Positions 58,177-64,000 of a stretch of 64,000 bases of DNA are shown here, piece by piece (the stretch's first letter is position 1; every line of letters begins with the position of its first letter). Source of the DNA: Cystobacter fuscus (lineage in GTDB: Bacteria > Myxococcota > Myxococcia > Myxococcales > Myxococcaceae); contig NZ_CP022098.1 of assembly GCF_002305875.1 (NCBI RefSeq), forward strand, positions 4,092,001 through 4,156,000, written 5' to 3'. The notes under the pieces are model-generated. The model searched no databases, was not told where the DNA came from, and saw only the letters and a program-made list of their open reading frames with translations. The translations under genes and the position numbers were made by a program.

Positions 58177-60887
58177 CAGGAGAGGAGGGAGAGGAGGGCC
58201 TCGCCCTGGAGGAAGGAGCGCTGCCAGGAGGCGAAGTCGGCGTACTGGAGGGGCAGCTCGGCTAGGGGAGGAGGAGCACCCTGGCGGAAGGCCTGGTAGA
58301 GGGCGGACAGCTCACGCAGGAGCACGCCCAGGGACCAGCCGTCGGAGACGATGTGGTGCAGGGTGAGCAGCAGGACGTGGACGTCGTGCTCCAGGCGCAG
58401 CAGGGCGGCCCTGAGCAGAGGACCCTCGGAGAGGAGGAAGGGGCGCAGGGCGAAGTCGGAGGAGAGGCGGCGGACTGTGGCTGGGCGCTCGGAAGGAGCG
58501 AGCGCGCTCAGGTCCAGGTGCTGGAGCTGGAAGGAGGAGTGGGGAGAGACGAGCTGCACGGGCCCGTGGGAGTCGAGGCGGAAGGTGGTGCGCAGGGATT
58601 CGTGGCGCTGCACCAGGTGCAGGAAGCTGAGCTCGAGGGCGGCCACGTCTAGGGGCCCCTCCATGCGCAGCGCCGCGGGGAGGTTGTAGCGGGCACTGCC
58701 GGGCTCCATCTGCTCCAGGAACCACAGCCTCTGCTGCGCGAATGACAACGGCAGCGGACCGTTTCGGGGCAGACGCTGGAGCTGGGGCCCGGGCTGTCCG
58801 GCCGCCACGGTACGCTGGGCGAGGATCTGCCGTGCCAGCTCCGTGAGGCTGGGGCCTCTCAGCAGGAGCTCCATGGAGATGGGGACGCCCAGCTTCTTCT
58901 CGAACATATGGGCCAGCTCCACCGCGGCCAGCGAGTCCAGGCCGTAGCTGGTGATGGGCCGAGATGGATCCACCGAGGCCACGGGAACCCGGAACCGCTC
59001 GGCGACACACGCCACCAACCAGGCCTGGAGCTCCTCAACCGTTCCTTGCCCCACGGGCTCCACCGTGTCCCGGATGACCGGTGCCGGCTCGGGGGCGGGC
59101 GGGGCCTGCTCTTCGCGCCGGGCCGTCTCGCACCACTGCAGCACGATGCGCAGCTCTCCCTCGCTGAACGCGTCCCGGGTCGCCCTTCGCTGGATCTTCC
59201 CACTGGAGGTCTTCGGGATGCTGCCCGGCTCGATCAGCGCCAGGGCATGGAGCTGCACCTCATGCACCTCGGCCAGACGCTGGCGGATGGCCGCCGCCGC
59301 TGCCTCACCGGCCTCGAGCTGTTGACGCAGATCTCCGGCCCGGCGCACGTCGATCTCCTGGACGAGCACGAGCCGCTCTTCCCCCTCCACCTCGAGCGAG
59401 AACGCCGCCGTGCAGCCCGGCCGCAGCGTCGGGTGGCTCTGCTCCGCCGTCTGCTCCAGGTCCTGCGGGTAGTGGTTGCGCCCGCGGATGATGACGACGT
59501 CCTTCTGTCGGCCGGTGACGAAGAGCTCCCCGTCCTTCAGGAAGCCCAGGTCTCCCGTCCGGAGATAGACGTGCTCGCCCCCATCCGAGGGCCTCGCCTG
59601 GAAGATCCGCCGGGTCTCCTCGGGCTTGCGCCAGTAGCCCCGTGCGACGCTCGGGCCGCTGATCCAGATCTCCCCCACCCGGCCCGCGGGGCAGCGTGCC
59701 AGGGACTCCGGATCCACGATGAGGATCTCCTGCTCCCGCGGTGTTCGGCCACACCCGACCAGCAACCGTGAGTCCGGCTGTCCGGAGCGGGCTTCCTCCA
59801 CCTGGTTGCGCTCCAGGGCCGCCGCGCTCGACACGAACAGGATGGGAGGGTCGGACACCTCGCCGCCGGAGACCAGGAGGGTCGCCTCGGCCAGCCCGTA
59901 GCAGGGATAGAACGCCTCCCGGCGGAAGCCGCTGGGCGCGAAGGCGCGGGTGAACCGGTCGAGTGTTTCCGGCCGGATCGGCTCGGCCCCCGAGAAGGCC
60001 AACTCCCAGTGGCTCAAGTCCAGGAGCTGGCGTTGCTCATCGGTCACCTTGCGGACGCAGAGATCGAAGGCGAAGTTGGGGCCGCCGCCGACGGTGGCCC
60101 TGGCGCGGGAGAGGGCTTCCAGCCACCGGAAGGGATTCTTGAGGAAGCTCAGTGGCGACATGAGCGTCGTCCTCATGCCCGTGTAGAGGGTCGAGAGGAT
60201 GCCACCGATGAGCCCCATGTCGTGGTACGGCGGCAGCCAGAGGACGCTGGAGCTGTCGGGCCGTAGCCGGAAGGCATGGGAGATCAGCCCGAGGTTGTGC
60301 ATCAGGTTGCCGTGGGTGAGCATGACTCCCTTGGGCATTCCCGTGGAGCCGGAGGTGTACTGGAGGAAGGCGAGCGTTTCTGGCTCCACGTGGGGCCGGC
60401 GCCAGGTGTCCGCGGCGCTCGCGGGCAGCCCGTCGGTGGCCACCCAGCGCAGGGCCCCGAGGTCCGGCGCCTGCTCGAAGAGGCTCTCGCCCACCGACTG
60501 GATGAACGAGGTGGTGAGCACCACCGAGGCCTGTGCGTCCTGGATCACCGCTCGGAGCCGGGGCAGTGTGCGCTCCAGGCGCAGGGGATCCGGCGGATAG
60601 GCGGGCACCGCGATCAGGCCGGCATAGAGGCAGCCGAAGAACCCCGCGATGTACTCGAGCCCGGGGGGATACAGCAGGAGGACCCGCTCACCGGGAGCGG
60701 CGAGCACCTGGAGCGAAGCGGCGATCATCCGCGCGCGCCGGTCCAGCTCCCCGTAGGTCACGGTGCTCTCCTCGCCCTCCGTGTCCTCCAGGAAGGTGAA
60801 CAGGTGCTGGGATGGACTCCGGGACGCGTGCTCCTCGAGGAGCTCGACCAGAGTGGAGGACTGTTGCGTGGGGGAGGTAGGAGCCAT
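57507..60887 (-). CDS. Lipopeptide NRPS, N-terminal part: FAAL-ACP-C (frameshifted)
   Basis: Loading part of the synthetase. Residues about 10-600 form a fatty acyl-AMP ligase (LQYTSGSTGMPKGVMLTHGN, WLPPYHDMGLIGG, YPCYGLAEATLL, TGDLGFLKDGELFVTGRQKD, PKTSSGKIQRR), which activates a fatty acid and loads it on the next carrier. The carrier (about 613-692) has GLDSLAAVE with the phosphopantetheine Ser. A condensation domain follows (SFAQQRLWFLEQM, HHIVSDGWS), but after LSLPTDFP the frame turns into Pro/Ser-rich shadow to a stop at 57507. Restoring one G at 58119-58122 joins it to the frame at 58176. Start ATG at 60887. Confidence 0.9.
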   Translation of the reverse strand: MAPTSPTQQSSTLVELLEEHASRSPSQHLFTFLEDTEGEESTVTYGELDRRARMIAASLQVLAAPGERVLLLYPPGLEYIAGFFGCLYAGLIAVPAYPPDPLRLERTLPRLRAVIQDAQASVVLTTSFIQSVGESLFEQAPDLGALRWVATDGLPASAADTWRRPHVEPETLAFLQYTSGSTGMPKGVMLTHGNLMHNLGLISHAFRLRPDSSSVLWLPPYHDMGLIGGILSTLYTGMRTTLMSPLSFLKNPFRWLEALSRARATVGGGPNFAFDLCVRKVTDEQRQLLDLSHWELAFSGAEPIRPETLDRFTRAFAPSGFRREAFYPCYGLAEATLLVSGGEVSDPPILFVSSAAALERNQVEEARSGQPDSRLLVGCGRTPREQEILIVDPESLARCPAGRVGEIWISGPSVARGYWRKPEETRRIFQARPSDGGEHVYLRTGDLGFLKDGELFVTGRQKDVVIIRGRNHYPQDLEQTAEQSHPTLRPGCTAAFSLEVEGEERLVLVQEIDVRRAGDLRQQLEAGEAAAAAIRQRLAEVHEVQLHALALIEPGSIPKTSSGKIQRRATRDAFSEGELRIVLQWCETARREEQAPPAPEPAPVIRDTVEPVGQGTVEELQAWLVACVAERFRVPVASVDPSRPITSYGLDSLAAVELAHMFEKKLGVPISMELLLRGPSLTELARQILAQRTVAAGQPGPQLQRLPRNGPLPLSFAQQRLWFLEQMEPGSARYNLPAALRMEGPLDVAALELSFLHLVQRHESLRTTFRLDSHGPVQLVSPHSSFQLQHLDLSALAPSERPATVRRLSSDFALRPFLLSEGPLLRAALLRLEHDVHVLLLTLHHIVSDGWSLGVLLRELSALYQAFRQGAPPPLAELPLQYADFASWQRSFLQGEALLSLLSWWRSYLADAPPSLSLPTDFPVPPSSPPAAPPSPSSSPPLSPNPSSPSASPRASPPSWPCSPPSRSCSPATAASTTCASASPSPTATTPPSKASSASSPTPSSCAPASPPPPPSSTFSPSCVSPLSPPTHTRMSPSTSSSSPSTPLGTPAALPSSRSCSPCGTHTSLTWTGPTCSCTSSKWRHKPASSSCRSPSRRSPRASRASFNSIQTSSHPPLPPGWPRIT
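57700..58754. repeat. 1.05-kb direct repeat, copy B (first C domain), one base short
   Basis: Colinear with copy A from end to end, except that it is one base shorter: ACGGGGAAGTC here against ACGGGGGAAGTC in copy A. That position is exactly where the NRPS reading frame breaks. Confidence 0.92.
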
Positions 60888-61041
60888 GAGGAATACCAGT
60901 CCTGGTGGATGCGGCCTGGGGCCACACCGCGGAGGCCAGCCAGGAAACGAGTCAGGGAATGACAGTCATGGGATGCCGTGAGGGATGGACAGCGTGAACC
61001 AATTCCCGCGAGCCATCCACACGGGTGAACCCCATACGGGT

Positions 61042-63009
61042 TTATATGTATAGAGATTGCTCGTGGGGGCGCACCGCGGGACGGAAGTTCCGCGGTGATT
61101 CGAAGAACCTCTCGACGAGGTCGATCAACAGCTCGGCGTTCTCGTGGAGGCAGTAGTGGGTGGCACCCCGGAGTTGCACGGAGTGGGCAGCCGGGAGCCG
61201 CTCCGCCACCAGTCTGGACAGCTCGGGCGAGACGATCTGATCCAACTCCCCGCTGATGAGCAGGGCCGGGGCCGTCACCTTCCCGAGCAGCGAGGTGATG
61301 TCGCGGGACGCCTCCGCGAGCACCTGGAGGCTGTAGTTCCGGATGCTCCGGACATCGTTGAATGGCTCGGCGATGGCCTGCCGGAGTTCCCGGCTGGGGG
61401 TGGCCAGGACGTTCCCGGGTCCGCCCTGGGGTGTGCCCGGGGGCGGTGTCTGCTCATGAGCGAGCATGGACACCATGGAGGTCCTGACCAGAGAGGCCAT
61501 CTCCGGCCGCTGGCTCGCCAGTTGGCACATGCGCCGGAGCGTCTTCTGGAATGCTGTCTCCAGCCGCTCCAGTCCCGGGATGGGCGAGTAGGAGCCCGTG
61601 ACCAACACCATCGCGGAGGCGTCGGTTCCCCGGCTCAGCAACTCGAGCCCGAGCCTGGCTCCACTGCACCAGGCGATGAGTCGGCATTCGCGCACCCGTT
61701 CCTGCTCCAGGATGCGCTCGAGCACGGCCACCTGCTCCACCACGCCGCGAGGGCTCCAGTAGATGACGCGATGGCTCTTCAGGAAGTGCGCGAGGAACCG
61801 GCCCCAGACGGTGAGGCCCTGGCTCGCGGCATTGATGCAGACGAGCACCGGGCCGCTCCCCGCCGTCTGGTACTCGATGGGCCCGCCGTCCCCGGAGTCG
61901 AGCGTGCGCCGCTCCAGCGTCTCGAGTGCTCGCGCGGTCTCGTGGTGTGATTCCTGCCTCGACGCCACCCACTGCGAATGGAGCAACTCCCCCCCTTCTT
62001 TGTCCGCCGCCATCCAGGCGCCAGGAGCGGCCAGACGGGCGCGGGTGCTGTCGAAGTGTCTGGGCTGCTTCAGGTAGGGCTCGAAGGCCGCGGTGCGGGC
62101 ACGCAACAGGGTCTCGATCGGATCGAGCGCCACGCCTTCGCCTGCCCATTCGAGCTTCAACCCTGTCACCGATCCGAGGAACTGGCCGAGTTGATCCAGC
62201 GAGCACCCCTCCGGGCTCACGAGGTGGAAGAAGCCATCCACCAGGGCCGGGTCGCGCGAGAGCTGGCACATCCACTCCAGAGCCTGCTTCACCCCGAGGA
62301 CGTCCGGGCCGACCCCTGGAGCGGCCACGAGCCGGAGGGAGCGCTGCTGGAGGTAGCCGGGCGACTTGGCGTCGAGGAGTTCCTTGAAGCGCAAGAGCGC
62401 CGCGAGGAAACCCTGGAGCCCACCTGGGGCGTGGCGGGTGAGCGGGACACCGAGTGGAATCGAGGGACGGAAGATCCGACAGGGAATGCCTGCCTCCCGG
62501 CACCACGCCACCACCTCCCGCTCCGCGGCACGCTCGGCGTCCTCGTCGGGAGTGTTCGCCGGGTACCCCGCGTCGAAGGGCTCCTCCCGGATCGTCCCGG
62601 GCTTGCTTCCGGCCACGTGGAGGGTGCTGACATGGTTGAAGGCGCCCACCGGCTGCCCACGCAGCGGGACGAGGAACCGGTGCGGCGAGGCCGGTGGGAT
62701 GCCGTCACAGGCCAGGGTGAGGCCTTGCGTGGGTCCAAGGCTCCAGACCTCGTCGAACCGCTCCTGTCCGAGGGAGAGACCCTCGAGCGAGCGCAGGCCC
62801 TGGGAGAAGGTCCCGGGTAGGGGCATCCGGGCACCGAGCGCGGACCCCGCCCACAGGGAGCGCAGCCGCTGCTCGAGTGCGTCCTTCGTCGTGCCCGGTG
62901 CATCCGGGGCCCAGCAGACGACGGTGTCCCGGCTCGTGGCAAGCAACCACGCGGCCAGCAGCCCACCGAGGGGCTTGTCGACGTCCGCTACCAGAATCGT
63001 TCTCGGCAT
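61042..63009 (-). CDS. Thioester-reductase-like NAD-binding domain fused to an alpha/beta hydrolase
   Basis: Protein of 655 aa from the ATG at 63009. The N-terminal half has the thioester reductase/male-sterility layout: Rossmann start (TILVADVDKPLGGLLAAWLL), FNHVSTLHVAG, and IPCRIFRPSIPLGV. The Gly-rich loop is degenerate and the catalytic YxxxK position reads NTPDEDAER, so reduction is doubtful. The C-terminal half (about 385-650) is an alpha/beta hydrolase whose nucleophile elbow is AWCSGA, giving Cys as nucleophile, with Asp in ISGELDQIV and His in ATHYCLHEN. It precedes the NRPS by 154 bp. Likely roles are editing, transfer or binding of acyl intermediates; inference only. Confidence 0.72.
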   Translation of the reverse strand: MPRTILVADVDKPLGGLLAAWLLATSRDTVVCWAPDAPGTTKDALEQRLRSLWAGSALGARMPLPGTFSQGLRSLEGLSLGQERFDEVWSLGPTQGLTLACDGIPPASPHRFLVPLRGQPVGAFNHVSTLHVAGSKPGTIREEPFDAGYPANTPDEDAERAAEREVVAWCREAGIPCRIFRPSIPLGVPLTRHAPGGLQGFLAALLRFKELLDAKSPGYLQQRSLRLVAAPGVGPDVLGVKQALEWMCQLSRDPALVDGFFHLVSPEGCSLDQLGQFLGSVTGLKLEWAGEGVALDPIETLLRARTAAFEPYLKQPRHFDSTRARLAAPGAWMAADKEGGELLHSQWVASRQESHHETARALETLERRTLDSGDGGPIEYQTAGSGPVLVCINAASQGLTVWGRFLAHFLKSHRVIYWSPRGVVEQVAVLERILEQERVRECRLIAWCSGARLGLELLSRGTDASAMVLVTGSYSPIPGLERLETAFQKTLRRMCQLASQRPEMASLVRTSMVSMLAHEQTPPPGTPQGGPGNVLATPSRELRQAIAEPFNDVRSIRNYSLQVLAEASRDITSLLGKVTAPALLISGELDQIVSPELSRLVAERLPAAHSVQLRGATHYCLHENAELLIDLVERFFESPRNFRPAVRPHEQSLYI

Positions 63010-63231
63010 GAGTTGTCTCGGGGGCCGCCCGCGAGGGGAACCGCTCCGGGGGAATTGATGAATCTTTATGGGAAGGTCATGAAACCCTATCAATCCATTT
63101 CGTGGTTCGTCAATGCGAGGGTCGGACTCGGGTTTTCATGTATAGGGTAATCATGTATTGAAAAGCCACGGTCGCCAGCGTATCGGTAACGGGTCCCAAT
63201 CCAGCGGGGTTTTTTGTCATTGGCTGAGCTC
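63010..63231. promoter_or_regulatory. Divergent promoter region of the lipopeptide cluster
   Basis: AT-rich 222-bp region between the leftward hydrolase/NRPS operon and the rightward acyl-activating gene. It carries two direct TCATGTAT elements (63136-63143 and 63151-63158) flanked by TTTTCA and TGAAAA, a plausible regulator site. The cluster's two promoters must lie here. Confidence 0.55.
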
Positions 63232-64000
63232 ATGAAATTGGTGGAGTGTCTGGGTGATCATCCAGCGGCGCGGATCACCACGTGGGGCCGGATGGGGTTG
63301 GTGAGCCATTCCTTCGCTCAATTCCAGCAGGACGTGCGGGAGAAGGTGAGCGAGCTGCGCTGCCGCGGGCTCGACGAGTCCATGCGTGTCGGCGTGCTCG
63401 CGGCCAACACCTACGAGTGGCTCGTCCTGGATCTCGCGCTGGTGTCGCTCCGCTGCGAGATCGTCACCCTCACGGCCGCCCAGCTCGAGGGAGACCTCGA
63501 GCGGTTCGCGGCGGAGCAGGAACTCGCCGCGCTGTTCGTGCTGGAGAGCGGCCCGCCTGTCTCCCGCTTCGCTCACCTGGGGTGGGTCGTGGCCGCGGAT
63601 GCTCGCGAGCCAATCCTCCCGCGGGCCGGTGGTGCGTCGCGAGCCGGGCCGGAGTGGACTACTCCCTTCCGCGTCTTCTCCTCGGGGAGCACCGGGACGC
63701 CCCGGTGTATCTCCGTGCCCCGCTCCGGCCTCGAACAGGTGGTCGACGAGCTGCGGGACACGTATGCCTTCGACTCCTCCGACACCGTGCTGCTGTTCCT
63801 GCCGGTGTCCAACCTCCAGCAGCGCTTCCTCGTCTACTCGGCGCTCTGGTACGGCATCTCGTTCGTCCTCGTCGAGCCGCTACACCTGCTGCCCGCGCTG
63901 AAGCGGACGAGCCCCACCGTCCTCCTCGCGCCACCTCTGTTTTTCGAGACCATCGCCCGGAGGGTGACGCGATCCGCGCCGCTCCGGTGGTTGATGCGCA
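63232..64000 (+). CDS. AMP-binding acyl-CoA synthetase-like protein (3' end outside window)
   Basis: First 256 codons of an adenylate-forming enzyme; the frame is open to the window edge. Visible features: GVLAANTYEWLVLDLALVSL (substrate-side A1-A2 region), the ATP-binding P-loop FSSGSTGTPR (about residue 150), and LLFLPVSNLQQRFLVYSALW as in long-chain acyl-CoA synthetases. ATG at 63232. Divergent from the NRPS operon, so likely part of the same cluster: it could activate the fatty acid or supply the residue for the A-less second module. Fatty-acid-type rather than amino-acid-type similarity favours the former. Confidence 0.75.
   Translation, partial: MKLVECLGDHPAARITTWGRMGLVSHSFAQFQQDVREKVSELRCRGLDESMRVGVLAANTYEWLVLDLALVSLRCEIVTLTAAQLEGDLERFAAEQELAALFVLESGPPVSRFAHLGWVVAADAREPILPRAGGASRAGPEWTTPFRVFSSGSTGTPRCISVPRSGLEQVVDELRDTYAFDSSDTVLLFLPVSNLQQRFLVYSALWYGISFVLVEPLHLLPALKRTSPTVLLAPPLFFETIARRVTRSAPLRWLMR

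Noticed and set aside
37069-63009. Whole 37-63 kb region as one integrated genomic island
   Set aside because: There are scars behind the tRNA, but I found no integrase, no direct repeat of the tRNA 3' end and no clear composition change across the region.

Overview
The window is high-GC DNA from a myxobacterium, most likely of the Cystobacterineae (Archangium, Cystobacter or Melittangium type). The evidence is two MYXO-CTERM tails (Cys-Gly-Cys-Gly, hydrophobic helix, Arg cluster), a DUF3396 immunity gene beside a decayed toxin gene, neighbouring DUF1800 and DUF1501 genes, many exported proteins and a large lipopeptide NRPS. Family calls come from reading the translated sequence; no database search was run.

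Layout. 1-2769: 3'-truncated glycoside hydrolase family 2 lipoprotein. 3256-11114: an oxygenase cluster read leftwards behind a TetR gene and a palindromic operator: Baeyer-Villiger monooxygenase, COQ4-like protein, ferredoxin reductase, [2Fe-2S] ferredoxin, a P450 very like P450cam, and an MFS exporter. 11260-15853: a propeller-like protein and an exported DUF1800/DUF1501 pair. 16032-30346: mostly housekeeping genes (NRDE protein, MetRS, HEAT protein, TatD, a HD-GYP/MshEN/DUF4388 protein, a frameshifted OB+HD protein, an rRNA-methylase-like protein, a COG2509 flavoprotein, a diacylglycerol-kinase-like protein), with a toxin/immunity scar at 20818-22114. 30431-36952: a secreted amidase, then gap-pgk-tpiA-secG. 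37069-37150: tRNA-Leu(GAG), followed by a scrap zone with an internally deleted IS3-type transposase, a helicase fragment and a truncated VWA gene.

38112-49981: nine consecutive leftward genes, nearly all for exported proteins: two unknown secreted proteins, a small lipoprotein-like protein, a four-haem cytochrome c, a 14-repeat RCC1 lipoprotein, two VWA-dockerin proteins, an M36 metalloprotease with a MYXO-CTERM, and a degenerate third VWA protein. I do not recognise this set as a described system.

50433-64000: a lipopeptide cluster. A reductase-like/alpha-beta-hydrolase fusion is followed by an NRPS with order FAAL-ACP-C-A-T-C-T-E-beta-lactamase-like, then a SCP2-JmjC fusion; a divergent acyl-CoA-synthetase-type gene runs off the end. 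The NRPS ends in an epimerase plus a serine beta-lactamase-fold domain instead of a classical thioesterase. It is split by one missing base inside one copy of a ~1.05-kb near-identical repeat. The second module has no A domain. This release architecture and the secreted island are the two best candidates for undescribed biology.
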